In this document: positions 43,828-52,657 of the stretch, piece by piece | Layout: the number at the start of each line of letters is the position of its first letter | Position numbering within the stretch: position 1 is the stretch's first letter | NCBI GenBank assembly: GCA_019753375.1 | Contig: JAIELC010000024.1 | Coordinates: 1-64,000, forward strand | Direction: 5' to 3' | DNA length: 64,000 nucleotides | DNA from: Sphingomonas sp. | GTDB lineage: Bacteria; Pseudomonadota; Alphaproteobacteria; Sphingomonadales; Sphingomonadaceae | Translations under genes and position numbers: made by a program | Notes under the pieces: model-generated | What the model was told of the DNA's origin: nothing | The model's database searches: none | The model's input: only the letters and a program-made list of their open reading frames with translations

Positions 43828-46617
43828 GTGAAAGCGACCAAGGTTTCAAAATATGGCACACGGGCGTGCGCTACACTGCTTGCCGGTACCATTCTGTCCG
43901 GCACGGCATCCGCCCAGATCGCTGGGGCCCAGGCTGCTGGGGCCCAGACCGCAGGCCAGGCCGACGCTCAGTCAGCGCCGGCTGCGCAGGCCCCATTGCC
44001 GCCGGCTCCAGCACCCGCGCCGCCAGCGCCCGTCCGCGTCATCAAATCCTTGCGCGTAGAAGGGTCGCAGCGCATCGAGGCCGACACGGTGCTGTCCTAC
44101 ACCAAGCTGCGCGATGGCCAGGTTTATAATAACGAGATCCTGGATCAGGCGATCAAGGATCTGCTCGCCAGCGAACTGTTCGCCGATGTGACGATCATCG
44201 GCGCCGAGACGGGCGATATCGTGCTGCGGATCCGCGAAAATCCGGTCATCAACCGCATCTTGTTCGAAGGGAATAAGCGGCTGAAGCAGGATAAGATCGA
44301 CAAGGAGATCAAGTTAAAGCCGCGCCAGATATTCACCCGCACGGCGGTTCGGCAGGACGTGGTTCGGATTATCGAGCTGTATCGTCGTCAGGGCCGTTTT
44401 GCCGCGACGATTTCGCCAAAAATGGTCGCGCTGGACCAAAACCGTGTGGATGTGATCTTTGAAGTCAATGAGGGGCCGAAGTCCAAGGTCCAAAAGATCA
44501 ACATTATCGGCAATGAAGTGTTCAACGACGGCAAGCTGCGCGCCCAAATGGCCACAAAGCAGGCCGGTCTGAAGCATCTGCTGAGCTCGGCGACCAGCTA
44601 TGATCAGGATCGGCTTTCCTATGACCAGCAGAAGCTGCGTCAATTTTACCTGACCGAAGGCTATGCAGATTTCAAGGTAACGTCGGCGGTTGCGGAGCTG
44701 ACGCCAAACCGACGCGACTTCATCATCACCTATGTGGTTGAAGAGGGCAAACGCTACCATTTCGGCGATATCACCGTCGACAGCGACATTCGCGATTTCG
44801 ACAATAAGAAGCTGGCCGAGGGGCTGATTGCCAAGAAGGGCGATTGGTATAACGCCAAGAAGGTCGAAGATTCGGTGGACGGGATCAACCAGACCGCCGG
44901 CCTGTTCGGCTATGCCTTTGCCGAGGTGAATCCTGAGTTTCAGCGCGACCCCGAAACGCTGACGATGTCGATCAATTTCCATATCGCGGAGGCCAACCGG
45001 ACCTATGTCGAGAGGATCGACATTAACGGCAATACCCTGACACAGGACAAGGTGGTTCGTCGGGAAATGCGCCTTGCCGAGGGCGATGCCTTCAATACAT
45101 TTCTGGTCAAGCGGTCGCAGGACCGGATCAATTCTCTCGGCTTTTTCCAGGAAAAGCTCGAGATCAACCAAAAGCCGGGGTCCAGCCCTGACCGTGTGAT
45201 CCTCGAAACCAATGTCGAGGAAAAATCGACGGGCGAACTGAACCTGTCGGTCGGCTATTCGAGCCTTGAGCGCTTCATCATTCAGGCCTCGATCAAGGAA
45301 CGCAATTTCCGGGGCAAAGGCCAGGAATTGCGCGCCAGCGTCAACTATTCAACCTATTCCAAGCAGATCGAGCTGGGGTTCACTGAACCCTATCTGTTCG
45401 ACCGAACGATTGCCTTTGGCGGCGATATCTTCCGGCGCGACTATAATTCGTTCAATTTCTCGGGGAATTCGCGGCGGACGACCTATTCGCAGGTTTCCAC
45501 CGGATTCCAGTTCCGTTTTTCGGTGCCGCTTACCGAATTTTGGGCCCTGGCGGGCCGCTATGGGCTGAATTATGATGAAGTTGGCCTTGATCGCGCGATC
45601 TATTTTACCCCGCCGGTCACCGGTGTCTGCGATCCGCTCAAGGCAGGCCGCTATCTCTGCGACGCGATCGGCAACCGGCTGACATCAACGCTCGGCTATT
45701 CGCTAATTTTTGACAGCCGCAACAGCCGCCTTCGGCCGACCAAGGGACAAAGCTTTGTCTTCAGTCAGGATTTTGCGGGACTAGGCGGCGATGTCAAATA
45801 TCTGCGCAGCAAGTTCGATTTCGACAAATATTATAATGTCGGCGGCGGGTTTATTTTCTCGGTGAGCCTTGAAGGGGCGTACATCAAGTCGCTGGAAAAA
45901 AGCCGCGGACCCGGCATCGACCCGGTGCGGATCGTTGATCGCTATTATCTGGGTGATCCCCAGTTCCGTGGTTTTGACATTCGCGGGGTGGGGCCGCGGG
46001 TGCAGCGTATTCAATATTCAAACGGCAACCCTGATCAGGTTCTGTTGGACGCGCGCAATCAGATTATTGACGACGCGCTGGGCGGCAGGGCCTATTATCT
46101 GGGCCGGCTCGAGCTGGAGATTCCGCTCGGCGCGGGGGTTCGCGAACTCGGTTTGCGGCCGTCGATCTTCGCAGATTTCGGCGCGTTGTTCGGCGTGACC
46201 CGGCCCTTGCCCACCGCGACTTTCCCGACATTGGTTGATTCTACCGGCAGAAGCTATGTGGGATCGATCTTCACCCCATCGGTCGATTCAGGCGGTAACC
46301 CGATCTATCTTTACCAGTCGGGTACTGACACCACCGGCGCACCGATCTTTACCCGGACGTTGTGCTCGGCTGGCAATCCCGATCCGACGACCGGTGATTG
46401 CATCGGAACGGGCGTGAATGGTCGCGCCACCGATGAGCAGACGCCCTTCCTCGAGCGTTTCCTGGGCGACAGCCCGCTGCCACGCCTGACCGTTGGCGTC
46501 GGCGTAAACTGGAATTCACCCTTTGGTCCGCTGCGCATCAATGTCGCCAAAGCGTTGCTGACCCAGAAGGGCGATGACCCCAAGCTAATTACTTTCAATG
46601 TAGGGACACAATTCTAA
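43828..46617 (+). CDS. bamA: Outer membrane protein assembly factor BamA
   Basis: The start is set at the GTG at 43828 (GGGG seven bases ahead), giving 929 residues. A signal peptide leads to an unusual Ala/Gln/Pro-rich linker (GAQAAGAQTAGQ, APLPPAPAPAPPAP) before the five POTRA domains (about 75-470, starting VRVIKSLRVEGSQRIEADTV) and the C-terminal beta-barrel. NLSVGYSSLERFIIQASIKERNF starts the barrel, RGFDIRGVGPR is the conserved loop-6 motif, and the chain ends in Phe (FNVGTQF). It inserts barrel proteins into the outer membrane. The linker is encoded by two copies of GCTGGGGCCCAG. Confidence 0.96.
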   Translation: MKATKVSKYGTRACATLLAGTILSGTASAQIAGAQAAGAQTAGQADAQSAPAAQAPLPPAPAPAPPAPVRVIKSLRVEGSQRIEADTVLSYTKLRDGQVYNNEILDQAIKDLLASELFADVTIIGAETGDIVLRIRENPVINRILFEGNKRLKQDKIDKEIKLKPRQIFTRTAVRQDVVRIIELYRRQGRFAATISPKMVALDQNRVDVIFEVNEGPKSKVQKINIIGNEVFNDGKLRAQMATKQAGLKHLLSSATSYDQDRLSYDQQKLRQFYLTEGYADFKVTSAVAELTPNRRDFIITYVVEEGKRYHFGDITVDSDIRDFDNKKLAEGLIAKKGDWYNAKKVEDSVDGINQTAGLFGYAFAEVNPEFQRDPETLTMSINFHIAEANRTYVERIDINGNTLTQDKVVRREMRLAEGDAFNTFLVKRSQDRINSLGFFQEKLEINQKPGSSPDRVILETNVEEKSTGELNLSVGYSSLERFIIQASIKERNFRGKGQELRASVNYSTYSKQIELGFTEPYLFDRTIAFGGDIFRRDYNSFNFSGNSRRTTYSQVSTGFQFRFSVPLTEFWALAGRYGLNYDEVGLDRAIYFTPPVTGVCDPLKAGRYLCDAIGNRLTSTLGYSLIFDSRNSRLRPTKGQSFVFSQDFAGLGGDVKYLRSKFDFDKYYNVGGGFIFSVSLEGAYIKSLEKSRGPGIDPVRIVDRYYLGDPQFRGFDIRGVGPRVQRIQYSNGNPDQVLLDARNQIIDDALGGRAYYLGRLELEIPLGAGVRELGLRPSIFADFGALFGVTRPLPTATFPTLVDSTGRSYVGSIFTPSVDSGGNPIYLYQSGTDTTGAPIFTRTLCSAGNPDPTTGDCIGTGVNGRATDEQTPFLERFLGDSPLPRLTVGVGVNWNSPFGPLRINVAKALLTQKGDDPKLITFNVGTQF

Positions 46618-47255
46618 TGAAAATGACGTACCAGGTCGCGGCATTCGCCGCAGCGATGACGATCAGCGCCGTCGCACTGCCTCATGTGGCGGTTGCGCAG
46701 ACGACGCTGACGGTTGATGTCGGCACGCTATATGCGGAAAGCGTTGCGGCCAAGAGCGGTAACGCCCAGCTCGAGGCAAAATATGGCGACCGCATCAAGA
46801 CAATCCAGACCAACTACCAGACCGCCGGCAAGGCGTGGAATGATCAGGTCGAAGCCGCGCGCAAGCTGCTAAAGCCCGATGGTACCGGCACCTTGCCGCC
46901 GGCAACCGAAACCAGCCTGGCCCAGGCCCGCAAGAATCTGACCGACGCACAGCAGCAGGTGGACGAGATCCGGCAGGAAATCGACTATGTGCGTCAATAT
47001 GTGCAATCGCAGATCTTTGAAAAGATGGCGCCGATTGCCGAAAAGATCCGCAAGGAGCGCAAGGCTGAAATCGTGATGCCGCGCAATGTCGTGCTGGCCT
47101 TTGACCCGTCGACCGACATCACGGCGTCGGTGCTCCAGCAATTGAATGCAACGATGACGACGGTGTCGATCACGCTGCCTCAGCAGCAGGCGCCTGCGCC
47201 CGCTGGTACCGCGCAACCGGCAACACCGCCAAAGCAGCAGCCCCAGACGCGCTGA
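46617..47255 (+). CDS. skp: OmpH/Skp-like periplasmic chaperone
   Basis: The protein has 212 residues, and its ATG shares a base with the bamA stop (TAATG). A signal peptide (about 1-29, PHVAVAQ) is followed by the OmpH domain: a short beta start ([13 protein letters not shown]), then a long coiled coil ([30 protein letters not shown]) and [28 protein letters not shown]. The C-terminus has a Pro/Gln-rich tail. Skp-type trimers hold unfolded outer-membrane proteins on their way to BamA. Confidence 0.9.
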   Translation: MKMTYQVAAFAAAMTISAVALPHVAVAQTTLTVDVGTLYAESVAAKSGNAQLEAKYGDRIKTIQTNYQTAGKAWNDQVEAARKLLKPDGTGTLPPATETSLAQARKNLTDAQQQVDEIRQEIDYVRQYVQSQIFEKMAPIAEKIRKERKAEIVMPRNVVLAFDPSTDITASVLQQLNATMTTVSITLPQQQAPAPAGTAQPATPPKQQPQTR

Positions 47256-47259
47256 TCGG

Positions 47260-47742
47260 ATGACGGACAGCGCTGAAACTTCCCCTGCCAGGGGATACCC
47301 GCTCGATATCGGGCGCGTGATGGCGGCGCTGCCGCATCGGTATCCGATGCTGTTGGTCGACCGTGTCGAGGAGCTCGTCCTCGACCGGTCGATCGCGGCC
47401 ATTAAAGCCGTGACGATCAATGAGGGCTTTTTTCAGGGCCATTTTCCGGGCCGCCCGATCATGCCCGGCGTCTTGATCGTCGAGGCGCTGGCGCAGGCAG
47501 CCGGTGTGTTGGCGGTTGAATCATTGGGCCTCGCGGGCACCGGCAAGCTGGTCTATTTCATGGCAATTGAGGGCGCCAAGTTCCGCAAGCCGGTCGAGCC
47601 CGGCTGCTTGTTGCGATTGGAAGTCGAATTTTTGCAGAAACGCACCAGTGTCTGCAAATTCGCCGGGCGCGCGTTGATCGATGGACAGCTAGCGGCCGAA
47701 GCGAATTTTACCGCCATGATTGCCGATCCTCCCAAGGCATAG
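47260..47742 (+). CDS. fabZ: 3-hydroxyacyl-[acyl-carrier-protein] dehydratase FabZ
   Basis: The protein has 160 residues with the hot-dog fold. The active site His61 is in [20 protein letters not shown], with Glu75 on the central helix; [14 protein letters not shown] is also typical. It dehydrates 3-hydroxyacyl-ACP in fatty-acid elongation. In most proteobacteria lpxD lies between skp and fabZ, and lpxA and lpxB follow; here fabZ follows skp by four bases and the cluster then ends, facing the convergent amn gene. Confidence 0.97.
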   Translation: MTDSAETSPARGYPLDIGRVMAALPHRYPMLLVDRVEELVLDRSIAAIKAVTINEGFFQGHFPGRPIMPGVLIVEALAQAAGVLAVESLGLAGTGKLVYFMAIEGAKFRKPVEPGCLLRLEVEFLQKRTSVCKFAGRALIDGQLAAEANFTAMIADPPKA

Positions 47743-47777
47743 CCGCAGTCCCGTTCAGACCGCCGATATGTACCGGA

Positions 47778-49244
47778 TCACCGAAACGGCGGTTCGTTGA
47801 ACGCGCGCAATTTTCTGCTGTGCAGCTTGGCACCTTCGCGGCGAAGCTCTTCGCAGGTTTCGATACCAATCTTCATATGTTCGGCGATTGCCCGCTCGTA
47901 AAACCGATTGGCCTGGCCGGGCAACTTGAGTTCACCGTGGAGCGGCTTGTCGGAAACACACAGCAGCGTTCCATAGGGCACGCGGAAGCGATAGCCTTGA
48001 GCCGCAATCGTTGCGGATTCCATATCGATGCCCACCGCGCGGCTGAGCGAAAAGCGCAGCGCTGATTTTGAATAGCGCAATTCCCAATTGCGGTCGTCGG
48101 TCGTTACAATCGTGCCCGTGCGCAATCGCCGCTTCAATTCGTCGCCCGACTGGCCCGATACCGTCTGCGCGGCGCGCGCCAGCGCTTGTTGAACCTCTGC
48201 GATTGCCGGAACCGGAATCTCGGGCGGTAAAACATCGTCCAGGACATGGTCGTCCCGCAAATAGGCATGCGCCAACACATAATCGCCAATCCGCTGACTG
48301 GGGCGCAGGCCGCCGCAATGGCCAATCATCAGCCAGGCTTCGGGCCGGACGACGGCCAGATGATCGCAGATCGTTTTGGCATTGGACGGACCGACGCCGA
48401 TATTGACAAGGGTAATCCCGGTGCGATCATCGGCCATCAGGTGATAGGCGGGCATCTGGTGGCGCCGCCATGCGCTGGTATCGGCCAGCACTGCCTCGAT
48501 ATCGTCGCCGGATTTGAACAACACGCCGCCCGCACCCGACAGCGCCGTAAAGCGGCTTGGATTTCCGTCCGCGTCCGGGTCAAGCTGGGATGCCGCCCAG
48601 CGGACAAATTCATCAACATAGCGGTGATAATTGGTGAACAGCACGTAACGCTGCACATGTTCGGGTGGCGTGCCGGTATAGTGGCGCAGCCGGGCCAGGC
48701 TGAAGTCGGTACGCAGCGCATCGAACAACGCCAGTGGACGATGGCTGTCGGTCGCATCCAGCAGACCATCTGCAGCTTCATCGCCAATATATGCCAGTTC
48801 GGTTGCCGGAAAATGCCGTGCCAATTCCGACGCCGATACCTCATCGAGGCTCAGCGCGGCACCGGCATCCAGAACATAGGGAAAGGGTATTTCCTGATTG
48901 CCCGGAACAGCCTGAACATGGACGTCATAGTCCTCGATCAACAAGCCGAGTTGCTCGGTCAGATAACCGGCAAACTGGCCCGGCTTGGTGACGCTGATGC
49001 GATACTCACCGGGCGACACCAGGCGGCCGAACGATCGCAGCGGGGTGGGGCGATCATCGCCGCCATGATAGGTCAGCCTGATTTCGGGATAGGCAAAAGC
49101 ACCGCTGGCCCGCATGATGGGATCGGGCACCGTGCCGTCGTTCAGATAGGCGATCAGCGCAGAACGCAGGCGTTCCACCGAAGCGGTGTAGAGGCGGTCG
49201 AGATCGGCAACGATTGCCGCAGCGGCGGGACATGTTGAGGTCAT
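47778..49244 (-). CDS. amn: AMP nucleosidase
   Basis: The protein has 488 residues. An N-terminal regulatory domain (about 1-175) is followed by the nucleoside-phosphorylase-like catalytic domain, with LVNIGVGPSNAKTICDHLAVVRPEAWLMIGHCGGL, AHAYLRDDHVLDD and AVGIDMESATIAAQGYRFRVPYGTLLCVSDKPLHGELK, where the Glu/Asp of the ribose and base sites lie. It splits AMP to adenine and ribose 5-phosphate and adjusts the adenylate pool. Adenine released could be used by the deaminase and phosphoribosyltransferase genes at 19766-21306. Convergent with fabZ. Confidence 0.95.
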   Translation of the reverse strand: MTSTCPAAAAIVADLDRLYTASVERLRSALIAYLNDGTVPDPIMRASGAFAYPEIRLTYHGGDDRPTPLRSFGRLVSPGEYRISVTKPGQFAGYLTEQLGLLIEDYDVHVQAVPGNQEIPFPYVLDAGAALSLDEVSASELARHFPATELAYIGDEAADGLLDATDSHRPLALFDALRTDFSLARLRHYTGTPPEHVQRYVLFTNYHRYVDEFVRWAASQLDPDADGNPSRFTALSGAGGVLFKSGDDIEAVLADTSAWRRHQMPAYHLMADDRTGITLVNIGVGPSNAKTICDHLAVVRPEAWLMIGHCGGLRPSQRIGDYVLAHAYLRDDHVLDDVLPPEIPVPAIAEVQQALARAAQTVSGQSGDELKRRLRTGTIVTTDDRNWELRYSKSALRFSLSRAVGIDMESATIAAQGYRFRVPYGTLLCVSDKPLHGELKLPGQANRFYERAIAEHMKIGIETCEELRREGAKLHSRKLRAFNEPPFR

Positions 49245-49338
49245 GTTCCCGAGCTAGTCGAGCCTCGTTACGCTGACAAGACGAAGGGCGCCCGGGGCAT
49301 AAAAACCATCCGCCATCGAACCGGCTATTGCAGGCCGA

Positions 49339-49644
49339 TTACGCGCGATCCGCGGCGCCTATTTTGGGATTCCTTTTGGACATGCCATAAACCGCACCTG
49401 CGGTCACGCCGCTGACAATGGCGGTTGCGACAAGCGGGTATTGCCGAATCAGGGAAACTGTCGCCGCCACAGTATCCGTGAACACTGATTGTGCCTGATC
49501 GCGCAGTGCTTTGATATCAGCTGATGTCGGCAACTGATCTTCCAAACGGCGGACATGATCGTGAATGGCGTCAGCGGCGCCGTTAAATGGTACGGCAACG
49601 GGTTCGACAATGGGGCGGGTAACGGGCGTATCAAGGTCGGTCAT
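49339..49644 (-). CDS. Small membrane protein of unknown function
   Basis: The protein has 101 residues with AAAGGAGC in front of the ATG. The first 40 residues are polar, then come an amphipathic helix (DIKALRDQAQSVFTDTVAATVSLIRQ), one transmembrane helix (YPLVATAIVSGVTAGAVYGM) and a short basic end. The layout is like ElaB/YqjD or DUF883 proteins, which are tail-anchored and sometimes bind ribosomes, but no clear family motif is seen. The gene lies between amn and the peroxiredoxin gene on the same strand. Confidence 0.7.
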   Translation of the reverse strand: MTDLDTPVTRPIVEPVAVPFNGAADAIHDHVRRLEDQLPTSADIKALRDQAQSVFTDTVAATVSLIRQYPLVATAIVSGVTAGAVYGMSKRNPKIGAADRA

Positions 49645-49682
49645 GGCTTGGGCTCCTTTCCAGCACCAAGCGTCAACGGCTG

Positions 49683-49717
49683 GCCGGGCGTCCGGGTTGC
49701 ACGGTTGGACGCCCGGC
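49683..49717 (-). terminator. Stem-loop after the peroxiredoxin gene
   Basis: GCCGGGCGTCC (49683-49693) and GGACGCCCGGC (49707-49717) form a perfect 11-base stem with a 13-base loop, eight bases past the peroxiredoxin stop on the minus strand. No T-run follows in that direction, so it may be a weak or Rho-assisted terminator or an mRNA 3' stabiliser. Confidence 0.55.
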
Positions 49718-49724
49718 AGGCTCC

Positions 49725-50207
49725 TTATAGCTGTTCGAGCATGTGCTCGGCCGAGCTGACCTTGAATTCGCCCGGTGCCTCGACATTGAGCTGGGTGACG
49801 ATGCCATCATCGACCACCATCGAAAAGCGCTGCCCGCGCGTGCCCATGCCAAATTTGCTGCCATCCATCGTCAGGCCGACGGCTTCGGCAAAGGCTGCAT
49901 TGCCGTCGCCGAGCATCGTCACCGTATCGCCGGCGTTGTTCATCTTGCTCCAGGCGCCGAGCACAAACGCGTCATTGACGGCGGTGCAGGCGATTTCGTC
50001 GACGCCCTTGGCCTTAAGGGCGGCCGCTTGTTCAAGATAACCGGGCAGATGCTTGGCCGAACAAGTTGGCGTAAAGGCGCCAGGTACCGAAAAGAGTGCA
50101 ACCTTGCGCCCCTTGAAATAGCTGTCGCTGTCGACGGCTTCGGGGCCGTGGTCGGTTGCCTTGGTGAACATCGTCGTGGGCAGCTTGTCGCCAACTTTGA
50201 TCGTCAT
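49725..50207 (-). CDS. Peroxiredoxin (Prx5/hybrid type)
   Basis: The start is set at the ATG 50205-50207 behind AAAGGA, which drops a long artefactual extension; 160 residues. The peroxidatic Cys49 lies in SVPGAFTPTCSAKHLPGY, followed by GVDEIACTAVNDAFVLGAW, with a second Cys as a possible resolving residue, and GLTMDGSKFGMGTRGQRFSMVVDDG. Enzymes of this class reduce peroxides using glutathione/glutaredoxin or thioredoxin. Followed by a stem-loop. Confidence 0.93.
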   Translation of the reverse strand: MTIKVGDKLPTTMFTKATDHGPEAVDSDSYFKGRKVALFSVPGAFTPTCSAKHLPGYLEQAAALKAKGVDEIACTAVNDAFVLGAWSKMNNAGDTVTMLGDGNAAFAEAVGLTMDGSKFGMGTRGQRFSMVVDDGIVTQLNVEAPGEFKVSSAEHMLEQL

Positions 50208-50372
50208 GATGCGTCCTTTCCTTATGAAAATCTTGGCTTCATCTAGGGGCGGATCGATCGGGTTTGAAGCGGGGATATTCAAAATCGTCCGCGCGTCTTT
50301 TATGCGATGGGCCGAGACGCCAAACCGCAAGGATGATTGGACCTGGCGCAGGCGTGGGGGTAGGATGGTGCC

Positions 50373-50933
50373 ATGGCAGGCGAAGTCTTTCTGTCGGGGC
50401 AATTCCTGCTCGCGATGCCCGGCATCGGCGACCCTCGGTTTGACCATGCGATCATCGCCATGTGCGCCCATGATGCGCACGGTGCGATGGGTATTGGGAT
50501 TGGCGAGCAGATCGACGATCTGGGTCTGCATGAGCTTTTGGAGCAATTTGAAATCGATGTGGGTTGCGCGCCCGATTCGCCCATTGTTCTTGGCGGCCCG
50601 GTAGAACCGGGCAGGGGCTTTGTCCTTCACAGCAATGATTGGGGCGGACAAGGGACGATTGATGTCGCGGGACGGTGGTCGCTGTCGGGATCCATCGATA
50701 TCCTGCGGGCGATTGCCGAAGGCCGGGGGCCGCGCAAATTTGTGATCGCGCTGGGGTATGCGGGTTGGGGTGCAGGCCAGCTCGACGAAGAACTTACGCG
50801 GCATGGCTGGTTCAGCATCCCGGGCAATCCGTCGTTGATCTTCGATACGCCGTCAGATCGCCGATGGACCGAGGGCTTTCAACGCGCGGGCGTTGATCCC
50901 CGACTTTTGTCAAACGTCTGCGGCACGGCCTGA
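50373..50933 (+). CDS. YqgE/AlgH family protein
   Basis: The protein has 186 residues. It has the DUF179/YqgE fold: GEVFLSGQFLLAMPGIGDPRFDHAIIAMCAHD at the start, VGCAPDSPIVLGGPVEPGRGFVLHS in the middle and FVIALGYAGWGAGQLDEEL towards the end. The family is widespread and often called a transcriptional regulator because of AlgH, but no DNA-binding region is visible and the molecular role is unsettled. Monocistronic, between the divergent peroxiredoxin gene and ahcY. Confidence 0.9.
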   Translation: MAGEVFLSGQFLLAMPGIGDPRFDHAIIAMCAHDAHGAMGIGIGEQIDDLGLHELLEQFEIDVGCAPDSPIVLGGPVEPGRGFVLHSNDWGGQGTIDVAGRWSLSGSIDILRAIAEGRGPRKFVIALGYAGWGAGQLDEELTRHGWFSIPGNPSLIFDTPSDRRWTEGFQRAGVDPRLLSNVCGTA

Positions 50934-50949
50934 CCCGGCAATAGTCGTC

Positions 50950-50969
50950 ATATAAAGACATCTTTATAT
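50950..50969. promoter_or_regulatory. Perfect palindrome upstream of ahcY (candidate SAH-regulator operator)
   Basis: ATATAAAGA-CA-TCTTTATAT is a perfect 9+9 palindrome 94 bases before the ahcY start. Palindromes of this type, centred on AAAGAnnTCTTT, are what one expects for ArsR-family regulators of methionine and S-adenosylhomocysteine metabolism (SahR type) in proteobacteria. No such regulator gene is in the window, so the assignment is inference. Confidence 0.6.
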
Positions 50970-51062
50970 TTGATCTGGTCGGTTCGACGGGCTATGGGCG
51001 CTCATAACGGTGCCGGGTAGAGCTGCCTGGTCCAGTGCCTTTCATCCTCAGGAGATCCCGAC

Positions 51063-52466
51063 GTGGCCACCAACGTTCTTGAACGCGATTATGTCGTCGC
51101 TGACATCAGCCTTGCCGATTTCGGCCGCAAGGAAATCAACATCGCCGAAACCGAAATGCCCGGCCTGATGGCGCTGCGCGACGAATTTGGTGCCTCGCAG
51201 CCGTTGAAGGGCGCCCGCATCACCGGATCGCTGCACATGACGATCCAGACCGCGGTGCTGATCGAAACGCTGACGGCGCTGGGTGCCAAGGTTCGTTGGG
51301 CGACCTGCAATATCTTTTCGACGCAGGACCATGCCGCAGCTGCCATCGCGGCATCGGGCGTGCCGGTATTTGCGATCAAGGGCGAGAGCCTGGCCGATTA
51401 TTGGGATTATGTCGGGTCGATCTTCGACTGGGGAGATGAAACCGCCAACATGATCCTCGACGATGGCGGCGACGCAACGATGTTTGCGCTGTGGGGCGCC
51501 AAGCTCGAAGCCGGCCATTCCTTCCCCGAGCCCGAGAATGAGGAAGAAGTGGAAATGCAGCGCGCGGTGAAGGAATTCATCGCTAAAAAGCCGGGGTATC
51601 TGACCGAGAGCGTCAAGAACATCAAAGGCGTATCGGAAGAGACCACGACGGGCGTGCACCGCCTCTATGCCATTGCCAAGAAGGGCGAGCTGCCCTTTCC
51701 CGCCATCAACGTCAATGACAGCGTCACCAAGTCGAAATTCGACAATCTTTACGGCTGCAAGGAATCGCTGGTCGATGCGATCCGCCGTGGCACCGATGTG
51801 ATGCTGGCGGGCAAGGTGGCAACCGTCGCGGGCTTTGGTGATGTTGGCAAGGGATCGGCCCAGTCGCTGCGCAATGGCGGCGCGCGGGTGCTGGTAACCG
51901 AAATCGATCCGATCTGTGCGTTGCAGGCGGCGATGGAAGGCTTTGAAGTCGTCACGATGGAAGAGGCGGTGACCCGCTCGGACATTTTTGTGACCGCGAC
52001 CGGCAATGCCGACGTCATCACCGCCGATCACATGAAGAACATGAAGAACATGGCGATCGTGTGCAACATTGGCCATTTCGACAGCGAAATCCAGATTTCG
52101 GCCCTGTCGAACTATAAGTGGACCGAAGTGAAGCCGCAGGTTGATCTGGTCGAGTTCCCGGATGGCAAGCAGATCATCATCCTGTCGAAGGGCCGATTGG
52201 TCAATCTGGGCAACGCCACCGGCCATCCATCGTTCGTGATGTCGGCAAGCTTTACCAATCAGACGCTGGCCCAGATCGAACTCTTCACCAATCCTGCACA
52301 GTATAAGAACGACGTGTACGTCCTGCCCAAGCATCTGGACGAAAAGGTCGCGGCGCTCCATCTGGAAAAGCTGGGCGTCAAGATGACGCAGCTGACGAAA
52401 AAGCAGGCCGATTATATCGGAGTGCCGGTCGAAGGCCCGTTCAAGCCGGACCATTACCGCTACTGA
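51063..52466 (+). CDS. ahcY: Adenosylhomocysteinase
   Basis: The protein has 467 residues with a GTG start (ATCCTCAGGAGATC ribosome-binding region). Substrate and NAD regions are clear: [83 protein letters not shown] and the C-terminal KPDHYRY, whose Lys and Tyr reach the neighbouring subunit's NAD site. It hydrolyses S-adenosylhomocysteine to homocysteine and adenosine, keeping methyltransferases running. A palindromic operator candidate precedes it and a strong hairpin follows. Confidence 0.97.
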   Translation: MATNVLERDYVVADISLADFGRKEINIAETEMPGLMALRDEFGASQPLKGARITGSLHMTIQTAVLIETLTALGAKVRWATCNIFSTQDHAAAAIAASGVPVFAIKGESLADYWDYVGSIFDWGDETANMILDDGGDATMFALWGAKLEAGHSFPEPENEEEVEMQRAVKEFIAKKPGYLTESVKNIKGVSEETTTGVHRLYAIAKKGELPFPAINVNDSVTKSKFDNLYGCKESLVDAIRRGTDVMLAGKVATVAGFGDVGKGSAQSLRNGGARVLVTEIDPICALQAAMEGFEVVTMEEAVTRSDIFVTATGNADVITADHMKNMKNMAIVCNIGHFDSEIQISALSNYKWTEVKPQVDLVEFPDGKQIIILSKGRLVNLGNATGHPSFVMSASFTNQTLAQIELFTNPAQYKNDVYVLPKHLDEKVAALHLEKLGVKMTQLTKKQADYIGVPVEGPFKPDHYRY

Positions 52467-52497
52467 TTTCATCACCGATCATCAAAGATTGTTGCTT

Positions 52498-52533
52498 CGC
52501 GCCACGACCAGCCGGCTGGTCGTGGCGCGCTTT
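52498..52533 (+). terminator. Terminator hairpin of ahcY
   Basis: CGCGCCACGACCAGCC (52498-52513) is followed directly by its reverse complement (52514-52529), a 16-base palindrome, then CTTT. It lies 31 bases after the ahcY stop. The T-tract is short but the stem is very stable. Confidence 0.75.
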
Positions 52534-52558
52534 GCATGTGGCAATAATGCCACATGCA
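52533..52558. repeat. Second perfect inverted repeat between ahcY and the TonB-dependent receptor
   Basis: TGCATGTGGCA-ATAA-TGCCACATGCA is a perfect 11-base inverted repeat with a four-base loop, starting where the ahcY terminator ends and 99 bases before the receptor start. It may be a reinforcing hairpin or an operator for the receptor gene. Confidence 0.6.
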
Positions 52559-52619
52559 GTACAAGTCCCTAATTTCACAATTCCGTTCCCTGTAACAATC
52601 CAGCAAGGAGGCAACAAAC

Positions 52620-52635
52620 GAGCAATAAATTGCTC
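52620..52635. repeat. Inverted repeat in the receptor leader
   Basis: GAGCAAT-AA-ATTGCTC is a perfect 7-base inverted repeat in the receptor 5' leader. A perfect AAGGAGG lies just upstream (about 52605-52611) with no ORF of its own, while the receptor ATG has another site (AAAAGGGGA). A hairpin placed between two Shine-Dalgarno-like sequences could affect translation. Confidence 0.4.
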
Positions 52636-52657
52636 GACAGGGTAAAAGGGGACGAAA

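Noticed and set aside
50934-51062. SAH or SAM riboswitch in front of ahcY
   Set aside because: Apart from the 9+9 palindrome, which lies in the likely promoter region, I could not find the conserved core of an SAH or SAM riboswitch in this 129-base leader.
51048-52475. 475-residue antisense ORF covering all of ahcY
   Set aside because: It mirrors ahcY, whose protein has full family motifs. The antisense translation is His/Arg-rich with no recognisable motif, a common by-product of GC-rich codon use.
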